Assembly: GCA_946480015.1 (NCBI GenBank)
Contig: CAMLIL010000031.1
Coordinates: forward strand, 1 to 56,563
DNA from: an uncultured Oxalobacteraceae bacterium
Lineage (GTDB): Bacteria > Pseudomonadota > Gammaproteobacteria > Burkholderiales > Burkholderiaceae
Length of the DNA stretch: 56,563 nt
Direction of reading: 5' to 3'
Part shown: piece after piece, positions 35,462 to 46,761 of the stretch
Layout: each line of letters opens with the position of its first letter
How positions within the stretch are numbered: position 1 is the first letter of the stretch
Notes under the pieces: model-generated
What the model was told of the DNA's origin: nothing
The model's input: the letters and a program-made list of their open reading frames with translations, nothing else
Database searches by the model: none
Made by a program: the position numbers and the translations under genes

Positions 35462-36169
35462 TTACAGGCGGAAACCGAGCTTGACGCTGGCGCTCTGGTT
35501 GCCGCCCGTGCGGTCGACTTCGGCGGCCAGGTTGGCGAACCCCAGGTTGATGTTCAGGCCGGCGAATACCTTGCCGGCGCTCGGCGATTCCTTGCGCAGG
35601 CTGGCCACATTGGGCGTCACGTTGCCCCATACGCGGCCGACGCCGGCATACGGGGTCAGATTGAGAAAGCCCTTCGACACGCTCAGCTCCAGGCTGCGGC
35701 TGTTGAAGTCGACCTGGTCGACGCCGGACAGGCGGGTGGCGGCGGCCCTCACGGCCACTGCCGGGATGGCGGTATTGCCGGCCACGATGGCGTACTTGAT
35801 TTCAGCGCCGATCAGCTTGATGTCGGAACCCGGCACCGCGGTCAGGCTGGCGCCCAGGTCGATATCGAACGGCAGGCCCTTATGCACGTGCAGGCGCGGC
35901 ATGTAGACGGTGGAACTGTCGCCACCGGCTTTCCTCCAGATCTCGCCATGCTCCATGTTGGTACCGGTCGCTTCGACGCCGACGTCGAAACCGGTGATGC
36001 CCAGCGGTTCGGCGGGAGAGACCGATTTGTAGCTGGCGGCGGCGGTGAAATCCTTGGACAGATTGGCGAATTCGGCTTGCGACAAGGTTTGGACGGAACC
36101 GAGATCGCCGGCGAAGGCGGGAACGGCGGCTGCGGCGAAGGCAACAGCGAAAAGGTGACGTAGCTGCAT
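35462..36169 (-). CDS. YfaZ-like outer-membrane beta-barrel protein
   Basis: 235 aa from ATG at 36167-36169, with a signal peptide ending AVPAFAGD. The mature part is a series of amphipathic strands (LGITGFDVGVEATGTNMEHG, DIDLGASLTAVPGSDIKLIG, GLNINLGFANLAAEVDR) and ends in a hydrophobic strand with a terminal GFRL, as expected of a barrel inserted in the outer membrane. The YfaZ assignment comes from size and pattern. Confidence 0.75.
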   Translation of the reverse strand: MQLRHLFAVAFAAAAVPAFAGDLGSVQTLSQAEFANLSKDFTAAASYKSVSPAEPLGITGFDVGVEATGTNMEHGEIWRKAGGDSSTVYMPRLHVHKGLPFDIDLGASLTAVPGSDIKLIGAEIKYAIVAGNTAIPAVAVRAAATRLSGVDQVDFNSRSLELSVSKGFLNLTPYAGVGRVWGNVTPNVASLRKESPSAGKVFAGLNINLGFANLAAEVDRTGGNQSASVKLGFRL

Positions 36170-36223
36170 GGAAAAACCTGTGTGGTGGAAAGTGGCCGCC
36201 ATTGTAATGGCAACGTGCCAAGC

Positions 36224-36255
36224 GTGTCGCCCTCGCGAAAGCGCGGGGGCGACAC
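36224..36255. repeat. REP-like palindrome
   Basis: GTGTCGCCC (36224-36232) and GGGCGACAC (36247-36255) around a TCGCGAAAGCGCGG centre. It lies between the porin gene and the pseudouridine synthase-like gene. Shares the CCGCGnnnGCGGGG style centre with the repeat at 41345-41409. Confidence 0.6.
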
Positions 36256-36256
36256 T

Positions 36257-36984
36257 TCAGAACCGTTCGTAGTCGAGCAGGTAGCGCCACTGGCCTTCGG
36301 GCAGGCTGGCCATCGGCACGCGTCCGATGCGGATGCGTTTCATGGTCACCACCTGCAGGCCAACGGCCTTGCACATGTTGACGATCTGGCCGGGCCGCAC
36401 GCCCTTGAGGGCGAAACGCAGGCGCGTTTCGTTCTGCCAGCTGACTTTCATCGGCGCGATCTCCTTGCCGTTGTAGCTCAGCCCGTGATTGAGCAGCGCC
36501 AGACCGCCCTCGATGATGGCGCCCTTCACTTCCACGATGTATTCCTGTTCGACGCGCGCGCCGTCGTCGATCAGCTTGCGCGCGACCCGGAAGTCCTGGG
36601 TGTAGACCACCAGCCCGCTGGCACGCGTTTCGAGGTGCGCGGTCAGGGTCAGCTTGGCCAGGTGGCGCTTGAGGAAGCGCGGCTGGCCATGGCCCTCGGC
36701 CAGCGTGGCCGGACCGAGCAGCTCGCTGGCGGGCGTGGCGGCGGGATCGCCGCTGGCGCTGAAACCGGCCGGCTTGTGCAGCAGGATCGTCACCGGCGCG
36801 ATCTCGGCCAGGGTGGCGTCGGGATGGAGCGTGACCTCCTGTGCGTCGGCCACGCGCGCGCCGGCTTCCTCGACGACCTTGCCGTCGACGCTGATCCAGC
36901 CGCCGGCGATGTATTGTTCGGCTTCGCCGCGCGAGCACGGGATCATGTCGGCGACGCGCTTGGCGAGGCGGATGGTGGAGTCGG

Positions 36985-36988
<4 letters not shown>
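36257..36988 (-). CDS. RsuA/RluF-type pseudouridine synthase-like protein, catalytic Asp replaced
   Basis: 243 aa from ATG at 36986-36988, overlapping the threonine aldolase stop by 4 nt. The N-terminal S4 RNA-binding domain is clear (RLAKRVADMIPCSRGEAEQY, then GGWISVDGKVVEEAGARV). The synthase domain contains ILLHKPAGFSASGD and QNETRLRFALKGVRPGQIVN. The catalytic motif, normally GRLDxxTSGL, reads AHLETRASGL, so the invariant Asp is Glu (codon GAA near 36627). It may be an RNA-binding protein without synthase activity, or a variant enzyme. Confidence 0.83.
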
Positions 36989-38009
<1,021 letters not shown>

Positions 38010-38013
<4 letters not shown>

Positions 38014-38888
38014 GACGTGGGGCTTTCCAGCTGCCGGGTGTAGAAGCGCTGGCCCATTTCTTCCAGGCCGAGGGTGCCGAGCACTTCCTGCAGGCGCTCG
38101 GTCGGGCGCTTGCGCGGGAGGTTCTTGTAGCTGGCGATGATCAGCTCATTTTTCATCGAGTGCTCCCAGCCGACCAGTTCCGTGACGTTGACCTGGTAGC
38201 CGTGCGCTTCCAGCTGCAGGCAGCGCAGCACATTGGTCACCTGGCTGCCGAATTCGCGCGTGTGCAGCGGATGGCGCCAGATTTCGGTCAGCGCGCTGCG
38301 GCCCAGGTCCTTGCCCTTGTTCTTGCGCAGGACGGAGGCCACCTCGGCCTGGCAGCACGGCACCAGCACCATGTGCCTGGCGTGCTTCTTCAGGGCGAAG
38401 TCGATGGCGTCGTCGGTGGCGGTGTTGCAGGCGTGGAGCGCGGTGACGATGTCGATCTTCTCCGGCAGCTTGGCTGAAGTGGTCGATTCGGCCACCGACA
38501 GGTTGAGGAAGGACATGCCGGGAAAGCCGAGCTTCCTGGCCAGTTCGGTGGACTTTTGCACCAGCTCTTCGCGCGTCTCGATGCCGTAGATGTGCGAGCC
38601 GTCGTTCAGGTTCTTGAAGAACAGGTCGTACAGAATGAAGCCGAGGTAGGACTTGCCGGCGCCGTGGTCGACCAGCGTGATGGCGGGATCGTCCTGCTGG
38701 AGTTCCTTGAGCAGCGGCTCGATGAACTGGTACAGGTGGTAGACCTGCTTGAGCTTGCGGCGGCTGTCCTGATTGAGCTTGCCGTCGCGCGTGAGGATGT
38801 GCAGTTCCTGCAGCAGTGCGATCGACTGGCCGGGACGGATTTCGGGTGCCAGCGCCTCGGCCGGCTTGGTGGTGTCACTGCGCTTCAT
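38010..38888 (-). CDS. SAM-dependent methyltransferase (Methyltransf_32-like)
   Basis: 292 aa. The SAM-binding loop is ITLVDHGAGKSYLGFILYDL, followed by an acidic strand end IYGIETREEL. The later IDIVTALHACNTATDDAIDF and MVLVPCCQAEVASVLR with a Pro-Cys-Cys are typical of the Methyltransf_32 group. The substrate is unknown, perhaps RNA. It overlaps iscX by 14 nt and ltaE by 4 nt, so it looks like a continuation of the isc operon. Confidence 0.82.
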
Positions 38889-39069
38889 CGATCCATGCCT
38901 GTTGTATCGCTTCGAGTATCTTCTCGCCGCCGCGTTTGTGGTCGTCGTCGAAGCCGGCCAGGCCGACTACCCGGTTATGCAGGTCGACGAAGCGCACCGT
39001 GGCCGGATCGACCTCGGGATACTGGTCGTACAAGGCTTCGGCGATGGCCGTGATGTCGCTCCATTTCAT
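38875..39069 (-). CDS. iscX: Iron-sulfur assembly protein IscX
   Basis: 64 aa, family length. IscX is a small acidic protein that binds IscS and iron and modulates cluster assembly. The start MKWSDITAIAEALYDQYPEV and the following DPATVRFVDLHNRVVGLAGF match the family closely. It lies behind fdx as usual. Confidence 0.95.
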   Translation of the reverse strand: MKWSDITAIAEALYDQYPEVDPATVRFVDLHNRVVGLAGFDDDHKRGGEKILEAIQQAWIDEAQ

Positions 39070-39082
39070 GGCCGGCTCCTGA

Positions 39083-39424
39083 TCAATGGTTTTTTTCGGC
39101 GGCGTGGTTGATGGTGTACTTCGGCAGTTCGACCACCAGGTCTTCGGTGCCGACGATGGCCTGGCACGACAGGCGCGAGACCGCTTCCAGGCCCCAGGCG
39201 CGGTCGAGCAGGTCTTCTTCCTTTTCTTCCGGCTCGTTGAGCGAGTCGTAGCCTTCGCGGATCAGCACGTGGCAGGTGGTGCAGGCGCAGACGCGGTCGC
39301 AGGCGTGTTCGATGTCGACATCGTTGCCGAGCAGCGCATCGCACACCGAGGTGCCGGCCGGCGCTTCGATGACGGCGCCTTCAGGGCAGAATTCAGGGTG
39401 CGGCAGAATGACGAGTTGTGGCAC
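39083..39424 (-). CDS. fdx: ISC-type 2Fe-2S ferredoxin
   Basis: 113 aa. Electron donor in iron-sulfur cluster assembly. Ligands at Cys42, Cys48 and Cys51 in EHACDRVCACTTCHV and Cys87 in SRLSCQAIVG agree in position with E. coli Fdx. An acidic patch (LNEPEEKEEDLLDRAWGLE) precedes the last ligand. Located between hscA and iscX. Confidence 0.97.
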   Translation of the reverse strand: MPQLVILPHPEFCPEGAVIEAPAGTSVCDALLGNDVDIEHACDRVCACTTCHVLIREGYDSLNEPEEKEEDLLDRAWGLEAVSRLSCQAIVGTEDLVVELPKYTINHAAEKNH

Positions 39425-39448
39425 GGTGGGTGTCCTTGTAAGGTGATC

Positions 39449-41311
<1,863 letters not shown>

Positions 41312-41344
41312 GTATCGTTTCGTGTGTTTTTATTCGCCGCGCCG

Positions 41345-41409
41345 TCGTCCCCGCGAACGCGGGGACCCATGCTGGGCACGCTGCTTATGGGTCCCCGCGT
41401 TCGCGAGGA
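41345..41409. repeat. Long REP-like inverted repeat between hscB and hscA
   Basis: GTCCCCGCGAACGCGGGGAC followed by CCAT (from 41347) is mirrored by ATGGGTCCCCGCGTTCGCGAGGA (from 41387), with a short GC-rich centre. Each arm is itself palindromic. In the mRNA it would form a strong structure inside the isc operon and may lower expression of hscA relative to hscB or stabilise the upstream message. Confidence 0.75.
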
Positions 41410-41414
41410 AGACC

Positions 41415-41930
41415 TTAATGCTCGAGCGCCTCGAATGCGAAGTTCAGTTCTTCGCCAAATTTATCCAAAAACATCAGCGCGCGGACGCCCTGGGCGGCGT
41501 GGTCGTAGTCGCCGGCGTCGAGCTGCTGGCCGATCTGCGCCAGGCGCGCCTTGCGCGCGGCTTTCACTGCGGCGTCGAGTGCATCGAGCGCGTCGCTGTC
41601 GCGTGCCGCCCTCGCCTCGCCCAGCGCTTCGCGCCATTCCATCTGCTGCATCAGAAAATCCATCGGCATGGCCGTGTTGGACTCGGTCTTCAAATCCACG
41701 CCGTGCAGTTCGCACAGGTACTGGGCGCGCTTTTGCGGATGCTTGAGGGTCTGGTAGGCCTCGTTGGCGCGGGTGGCCCATTGCATGGCGACGCGCTTTT
41801 CGGCGTCGCTGGCATTGACGAAGCGGTCCGGGTGGACCTGGCCCTGCACGTCGCGGTAAGCCGAGTCCAGCGCCTGTTGATCGAGCGTGAACGTGGCCGG
41901 CAGACGAAACAGGTCGAAGTGGTTCTGCAT
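41415..41930 (-). CDS. hscB: Fe-S assembly co-chaperone HscB (J protein)
   Basis: 171 aa from ATG at 41928-41930. It brings IscU to HscA. The N-terminal J domain starts NHFDLFRLPATFTLDQQALD and has the invariant HPD in VQGQVHPDRFVNASDAEKRV. A C-terminal helical domain binds IscU. Two nt downstream of iscA. Confidence 0.96.
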   Translation of the reverse strand: MQNHFDLFRLPATFTLDQQALDSAYRDVQGQVHPDRFVNASDAEKRVAMQWATRANEAYQTLKHPQKRAQYLCELHGVDLKTESNTAMPMDFLMQQMEWREALGEARAARDSDALDALDAAVKAARKARLAQIGQQLDAGDYDHAAQGVRALMFLDKFGEELNFAFEALEH

Positions 41931-41932
41931 GT

Positions 41933-42256
41933 TTAGATACGGAAGCTTTCGCCGCAGCCGCATTCGTCCTTGACCTGCGGGTTCTTGAACTTGAAGCCTT
42001 CGTTCAGGCCCTCGCGGGTGAAATCGAGCTCGGTGCCGTCGATGTAGGGCAGGCTTTTCGGGTCGACAAAGACCTTCACGCCGTGCGACTCGAACACGCT
42101 GTCTTCAGGCGCGCCTTCGTCGACGTACTCGAGCTTGTAGGCCAGGCCCGAGCAGCCGGTGGTGCGCACGCCAAAACGCAAGCCCACACCCTTGCCGCGC
42201 CGTTCGAGGTAGCGGTTGATGTGCTTGGCCGCTTTTTCGGTCAGTGTAATTGCCAT
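41933..42256 (-). CDS. iscA: Iron-sulfur assembly protein IscA
   Basis: 107 aa from ATG at 42254-42256. A-type carrier of nascent Fe-S clusters. The three Cys residues are present: [19 protein letters not shown] (Cys35) and [11 protein letters not shown] near the C terminus (Cys99 and Cys101). The frame is open upstream, but this start matches the family. Confidence 0.97.
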   Translation of the reverse strand: MAITLTEKAAKHINRYLERRGKGVGLRFGVRTTGCSGLAYKLEYVDEGAPEDSVFESHGVKVFVDPKSLPYIDGTELDFTREGLNEGFKFKNPQVKDECGCGESFRI

Positions 42257-42270
42257 GGTTCCTCCCCGCC

Positions 42271-42660
42271 TTAGGCGGTGGCCGGGTGCTTGGTCTTGTA
42301 GTCTTCGACAGCGGCCTTGATCGCGTCTTCGGCCAGGATCGAGCAGTGGATCTTCACTGGCGGCAGCGCCAATTCCTCGGCGATCTGGGTGTTCTTGATC
42401 GACAGCGCCTGGTCGAGCGTCTTGCCCTTGACCCATTCGGTCACCAGCGAGGACGAGGCGATCGCCGAGCCGCAGCCATAGGTCTTGAACTTGGCGTCTT
42501 CGATCAGGCCATTGGCGCCGACCTTGATCTGCAGTTTCATCACGTCGCCGCAGGCCGGCGCGCCGACCATGCCGGTACCGACGGTCTCGTCGCCTTTTTC
42601 GAAAGCGCCGACGTTGCGTGGATTTTCATAGTGATCCAACACTTTGTCCGAATATGCCAT
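42271..42660 (-). CDS. iscU: Fe-S cluster scaffold IscU
   Basis: 129 aa from ATG at 42658-42660. Scaffold on which clusters are built. Cys37 and Asp39 in [13 protein letters not shown], Cys63 in [16 protein letters not shown] and Cys106 in [16 protein letters not shown] are the cluster site; LPPVK is the HscA recognition motif. Confidence 0.98.
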   Translation of the reverse strand: MAYSDKVLDHYENPRNVGAFEKGDETVGTGMVGAPACGDVMKLQIKVGANGLIEDAKFKTYGCGSAIASSSLVTEWVKGKTLDQALSIKNTQIAEELALPPVKIHCSILAEDAIKAAVEDYKTKHPATA

Positions 42661-42688
42661 TTTGATTACTCCTATCCTGTGGTCGAAA

Positions 42689-43945
42689 TTAGTGGGCAGC
42701 CCATTGGATCGAGTTGATGTCGATCCCTTCTTTGAACATGTCCCACAGTGGCGACAGCTCGCGCAGTTTGTTGACCTTCGACTTGAGCAGATCGATGGCA
42801 AAATCGATGTCGGCTTCGGTCGAGAAACGGCCGATGGTAAAGCGGATCGAACTGTGCGCGAGTTCGTCGCTGCGGCCCAGCGCACGCAGCACGTACGAGG
42901 GTTCCAGGCTGGCCGAGGTGCAGGCCGAACCGGACGAGACGGCAATATCCTTGATCGCCATGATCAGCGATTCGCCTTCGACGTAATTGAAGCTGACGTT
43001 CAGGTTGTGCGGCACGCGGTGCGCCATGTCGCCGTTGATGTACACCTCTTCGATTTCCTGCAAGCCTTTGGCGAGGCGGTCGCGCAGCGCGGTGACGCGC
43101 GTGATTTCGCTGTCCATTTCTTCCTTGGCGAGGCGGAAGGCTTCACCCATGCCGACGATCTGGTGGGTCGGCAAGGTGCCCGAACGCAGGCCGCGCTCGT
43201 GGCCGCCGCCGTGCATCTGCGCTTCCAGGCGCACGCGCGGCTTGCGGCGCACGTACAGCGCGCCGATGCCTTTGGGACCGTAGGTCTTGTGGGCGGTGAA
43301 GGTCATCAGGTCGACCTTGCTCTTGGACAGGTCGATGGCGACCTTGCCGGTGGCCTGGGCCGCGTCGCAATGGAAAATGATGCCCTTCGAGCGGCACAGT
43401 TCGCCAATTTCGTCGATCGGCTGGATCACGCCGATCTCGTTGTTGACCAGCATGACCGAGACCAGGATGGTGTCCGGGCGGATCGCCGCTTCCAGCTGGG
43501 CAACGGTAATCAGGCCATTGTCCTGCGGTTCCAGGTAGGTGGCGTCGAAGCCCACGCGTTCGAGTTCGCGCACGGTGTCGAGCACGGCCTTGTGTTCGGT
43601 CTTGACGGTGATGATGTGCTTGCCCTTGGTCTTGTAGAACTGGGCGGCGCCCTTCAAGGCCAGGTTGTTCGATTCGGTCGCGCCGGAAGTCCAGATGATT
43701 TCGCGCGGATCGGCGCCGACCAGGGCAGCCACGTGGCCGCGCGCTTCTTCGACGGCCGCCTCGGCCGTCCAGCCGTACATGTGGCTGCGCGAAGCAGGAT
43801 TGCCGAACTGCTCGCGCAGGTAGGGAATCATCTTGTCGGCCACACGCGGATCGATCGGCGTGGTGGCCGAGTAATCCATGTAGATCGGGAAATGCGGCGC
43901 AGTCGCGAACTTCTGCTCGAGGTTTTTATCCAATGGCGCGTTCAT
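42689..43945 (-). CDS. iscS: Cysteine desulfurase IscS
   Basis: 418 aa. The ATG at 43943-43945 is chosen because GGAG (complement of 43951-43954) is 5 nt upstream; in-frame ATGs at 43948 and 43969 are possible. PLP enzyme that supplies sulfur. PLP lysine in [20 protein letters not shown], active-site Cys in [20 protein letters not shown]. The N terminus is about 15 residues longer than E. coli IscS ([19 protein letters not shown] before [16 protein letters not shown]). Confidence 0.97.
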   Translation of the reverse strand: MNAPLDKNLEQKFATAPHFPIYMDYSATTPIDPRVADKMIPYLREQFGNPASRSHMYGWTAEAAVEEARGHVAALVGADPREIIWTSGATESNNLALKGAAQFYKTKGKHIITVKTEHKAVLDTVRELERVGFDATYLEPQDNGLITVAQLEAAIRPDTILVSVMLVNNEIGVIQPIDEIGELCRSKGIIFHCDAAQATGKVAIDLSKSKVDLMTFTAHKTYGPKGIGALYVRRKPRVRLEAQMHGGGHERGLRSGTLPTHQIVGMGEAFRLAKEEMDSEITRVTALRDRLAKGLQEIEEVYINGDMAHRVPHNLNVSFNYVEGESLIMAIKDIAVSSGSACTSASLEPSYVLRALGRSDELAHSSIRFTIGRFSTEADIDFAIDLLKSKVNKLRELSPLWDMFKEGIDINSIQWAAH

Positions 43946-43969
43946 CATTACTCCAGTGTTCTTCAACAT

Positions 43970-44461
43970 TCAATTTTGCCCAACGGTCGCGTGGTTGCGG
44001 TGCATGACCACGACGGCCTGGTCGGCATTGCTCTCATTCTTCTGTTTCTGCTGGTCGACCAGATCCTGCAGCGATACCGAGTCGAGATAATCGACCATTT
44101 TCGCGTTCAGCGTGGCCCACAGCTCGTGGGTCATGCAGCGCACGCCGGTGGCGGCATCGGCGCCATGGCAATTTTCCTTGCCGCCGCACTGGGTGGCATC
44201 GAGCGGCTCGTCGACCGCGATGATGATGTCGGCCACGGTGACCTTGTCGGCGCGGCGCGCCAGACTGTAACCACCGCCGGGCCCGCGGATCGATTCGACG
44301 ATCTCGTGGCGGCGCAGCTTGCCGAACAATTGCTCCAGGTACGACAGGGAAATCGCTTGACGCTGGCTGATGCCCGACAGCGTGACAGGTCCCTTGCCCT
44401 GGCGCAGGGCAAGATCGATCATCGCAGTTACAGCAAAACGGCCTTTTGTGGTCAGACGCAT
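43970..44461 (-). CDS. iscR: Iron-sulfur cluster regulator IscR
   Basis: 163 aa from ATG at 44459-44461. Rrf2-type repressor of the isc operon that senses a 2Fe-2S cluster. The winged helix includes MRLTTKGRFAVTAMIDLALR and QAISLSYLEQLFGKLRRHEI with RGPGGGYSLARR. Ligands are Cys92, Cys98 and Cys109, with His112; the last two are shifted by a five-residue insertion (GADAATGVRC) relative to E. coli (Cys104, His107). First gene of the operon. Confidence 0.96.
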   Translation of the reverse strand: MRLTTKGRFAVTAMIDLALRQGKGPVTLSGISQRQAISLSYLEQLFGKLRRHEIVESIRGPGGGYSLARRADKVTVADIIIAVDEPLDATQCGGKENCHGADAATGVRCMTHELWATLNAKMVDYLDSVSLQDLVDQQKQKNESNADQAVVVMHRNHATVGQN

Positions 44462-44535
44462 CGCAACCCCGGTCACAGTGGTAAAATCTTGCTTTCGTTC
44501 AAAAATTCCCTTGTCCGCTAGCACGAAACAGCGGA

Positions 44536-44560
44536 TTAGTTGAACGATTTAGTCAAGTAT
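44536..44560 (-). promoter_or_regulatory. Type 1 IscR binding site in the isc promoter
   Basis: 25-nt site read on the minus strand as ATACTTGACTAAATC plus GTTCAACTAA. Against ATASYYGACTRWWWYAGTCRRSTAT, 22 of 25 positions agree, the first 15 without a mismatch. It is 75-99 nt upstream of the iscR start. The embedded TTGACT could serve as a -35 box, so holo-IscR binding would block the promoter (autorepression). Confidence 0.85.
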
Positions 44561-44592
44561 ATCAAATTCACCGGGCTTTGTCTCGGAGCCCC

Positions 44593-45381
44593 TCAGTTTG
44601 GCCCCTTCCCCTTCTTTATCCGCAAGAGCCGCATCGGCCCGAACAGCTGCTGCATGGCGGCATGCTGGATGAAGCTGAGATTGTAGGGATGCTCAGAAAG
44701 CAACTGCTTGAAGCGGGAGGTTTCCGGCAAGCGCTGCAGTTGCTCGGCGATTTTCCCCCAGAGGATCAGGGTTGGCGCGGCAGGCAGGTCGGACATCGCG
44801 CCCAGAACGGTACGCAGGAATGGCAGCCAGGCGCGTGCATCGATGGCCGGCGCGACATGGGGGCGGAACACCAGTGAGGCATTGAGCAAGAGAAAGCCCT
44901 GCTGAAGCAGGTTGTCCTGCAGCTCCGGCAGGGACGCCACCAGACCTTCATGCTGGACGCGCGATGCCAGGCAAGCCAGCGCACTTGCGCCGGTGTCGGC
45001 GGGATCGAGCAGCCCATCGGCCACCAGCAGCATCTTCATGAAGTTACGCAGGGAGGTGGCCTTGTTGACCGGTTTGGCCAGGCCGGCGCTACACCACAGA
45101 TCGCCAACCGCGCCATCCATGAAACACACCCCGGTGGCACTCTCGGCGCGCGGATACGGCCCCTCGCCCACCAGCACGAACTTTACAGCCTGCAAGGGTT
45201 GGGTAAAGGCGGCAAACAGACGCTGGCCGGTCGGCAGGTAATGGTCCGCGGCCAGTGCCGGCAGGTAGGCGGGATCGGCCTGGGCCATGGCTTCCAGGCC
45301 GGCGTACAAAGGGGCATGCCACGATGGGTGGGCGCGTTGCAACGCGTCGAGGATCACTGCTGGAACGGAAGACGTGGACAT
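44593..45381 (-). CDS. Uracil-DNA glycosylase-like protein with altered active site
   Basis: 262 aa from ATG at 45379-45381; an ATG at 45426 is possible. The family-1 UDG fold is recognisable from order and spacing of motifs: VKFVLVGEGPYPRAESATGV (residues 67-86) in the place of VILGQDPYHG, QGFLLLNASLVFRPHVAPAI in the place of the GVLLLN segment, LILWGKIAEQLQ, and SEHPYNLSF in the place of HPSPLS. The catalytic Asp of GQDPYH is Gly and the His is Pro; the second motif keeps HP. Either a divergent glycosylase or a non-catalytic DNA-binding relative. Divergent from the isc promoter region only by distance; it reads away from iscR on the same strand. Confidence 0.78.
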   Translation of the reverse strand: MSTSSVPAVILDALQRAHPSWHAPLYAGLEAMAQADPAYLPALAADHYLPTGQRLFAAFTQPLQAVKFVLVGEGPYPRAESATGVCFMDGAVGDLWCSAGLAKPVNKATSLRNFMKMLLVADGLLDPADTGASALACLASRVQHEGLVASLPELQDNLLQQGFLLLNASLVFRPHVAPAIDARAWLPFLRTVLGAMSDLPAAPTLILWGKIAEQLQRLPETSRFKQLLSEHPYNLSFIQHAAMQQLFGPMRLLRIKKGKGPN

Positions 45382-45586
45382 CAATGCGGCGAGGATGGGA
45401 AAGCAGGATTGTAACGCAGCCGCCATGATCGGCTCGACACCCAGGCCATTTCAAGCACGCGTCTCGAAACGTGGAAATTGTGCATGATGGGATACCCGCT
45501 CGGGCAGCGCACGGCTTGCCGTTTCACTGCGGCGGTATGCGGTAGCGCCCGATGTCCATCTCGCACAATCACATGGAGGCACTATC

Positions 45587-46030
45587 ATGCAAACGATTCA
45601 AGACGTCATGACCCGCGACGTACAACGCATTTCGCCAGAGGAAAGCGTGCGCCGTGCAGCGCAGTTGATGGACGAGTTCAATGTCGGCTCGATCCCGGTG
45701 GTCGATGGCAACAAGCTGGTGGGGATGATCACCGACCGTGACATCACCGTGCGCTCGACCGCCGCCGGACAAGCGCCTGAGAGCACCCGTGTGGGCGACG
45801 TGATGAGCACGGACGTGCGCACCTGCTATTCCAACCAGAGCGTCGATGAGGTGCTCGGTCAGATGGGCGATGTGCAGATTCGCCGCGTACCCGTGGTGGA
45901 CCAGGCGTCGCACTCCCTGGTTGGCATTGTTTCCCTTGGCGATATGGCCACGAAACATTCGGCTGGAATCGACCACGCGCTGGAGGAAATTTCCTCGCCT
46001 TCGGAACCGGACCGTTCGCAGGCACATTGA
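45587..46030 (+). CDS. CBS domain pair protein
   Basis: 147 aa with CATGGAGGCAC before the ATG. Two CBS motifs form one Bateman module: IQDVMTRDVQRISPEESVRR with IPVVDGNKLVGMITDRDITV, and VGDVMSTDVRTCYSNQSVDE with VPVVDQASHSLVGIVSLGDM. Such stand-alone modules bind adenine nucleotides and often respond to stress; no partner domain is present. Confidence 0.92.
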   Translation: MQTIQDVMTRDVQRISPEESVRRAAQLMDEFNVGSIPVVDGNKLVGMITDRDITVRSTAAGQAPESTRVGDVMSTDVRTCYSNQSVDEVLGQMGDVQIRRVPVVDQASHSLVGIVSLGDMATKHSAGIDHALEEISSPSEPDRSQAH

Positions 46031-46147
46031 CCGCCTGAGGAAATGCCGCTTGCTGTCGGCATTTCCTGTTTCCTGCTCCCCGCCTCGGCTCCCCGCGCGC
46101 GCGGGCGCTGCGCGCATCATAGGCGTGCGCGACCGTAACGCCATCGA

Positions 46148-46187
46148 TATAATGGGACCAACGTCCATTCGGGACCAACGTCCATTC
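46148..46187 (+). promoter_or_regulatory. -10 element followed by tandem palindromic operator-like repeat
   Basis: A perfect TATAAT (46148-46153) is directly followed by two head-to-tail copies of a 17-bp unit, GGGACCAACGTCCATTC, at 46154-46170 and 46171-46187. Each unit contains the small palindrome GGAC-CAAC-GTCC. The repeats end 11 nt before the cyclotransferase ATG. The -35 region is poor. The layout suggests a repressor operator covering the transcription start. Confidence 0.6.
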
Positions 46188-46198
46188 GATACTTCCAC

Positions 46199-46759
46199 AT
46201 GTCACACAACACCATTGCGATCAACCAGCGCATGGACAGGTTCGACGGCCATCACACGGTCTGGCTGTTCGGATACGGATCACTCATTTTCAAAGCCGAC
46301 TTTCCTTACCTGGAACGCCGTCCCGCGACAATTCGCCACTGGACGCGCCGTTTTTGGCAAGGCTCCCACGACCATCGCGGCACCCATAGCGCCCCGGGCA
46401 GGGTTGCCACGCTTGTACCTGAACCAAATGCTGTGTGCGCCGGCATGGCCTATTTGATCACGCCGGAAGTGTTCGCCCATCTCGACCATCGCGAAAAAAA
46501 CGGCTATCTTCGCCTGGCGATCGACATTCACTTCGACGACGCGCCAACCGTGGAAGGCCTGGTCTACATTGCCACTGAAGACAACGCCGCGTTTCTCGGC
46601 GCAGCCAGCGAACTGGACATCGCCCGGCAAATCGCCAACTCCAGCGGACCGAGCGGACACAACCGCGACTATCTGCTCGATCTTGCGCGCGCACTGAGAA
46701 GCTTGGGCAAAGACGACCCGCACGTATTCGCCATCGAAGAACACCTCAACGCGCTTTGA
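46199..46759 (+). CDS. ChaC-like gamma-glutamylcyclotransferase
   Basis: 186 aa. The ChaC family cleaves glutathione to 5-oxoproline and Cys-Gly. The substrate loop is VWLFGYGSLIFKADF (residues 21-35), followed by RRFWQGSHDHRGTHSAPGRV and the catalytic Glu99 in LDHREKNGYLRL. No ribosome binding site is visible before the ATG, which lies in the tandem repeat region. It converges with the radical SAM gene only 2 nt away. Confidence 0.92.
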   Translation: MSHNTIAINQRMDRFDGHHTVWLFGYGSLIFKADFPYLERRPATIRHWTRRFWQGSHDHRGTHSAPGRVATLVPEPNAVCAGMAYLITPEVFAHLDHREKNGYLRLAIDIHFDDAPTVEGLVYIATEDNAAFLGAASELDIARQIANSSGPSGHNRDYLLDLARALRSLGKDDPHVFAIEEHLNAL

Positions 46760-46761
46760 TA

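Noticed and set aside
42644..44521. Plus-strand open frame of 625 codons, and a similar one at 39992-41746
   Set aside because: Antisense to iscS/iscR and to hscA; composition is Gly/His/Arg/Asp-rich as in codon-mirror artefacts.
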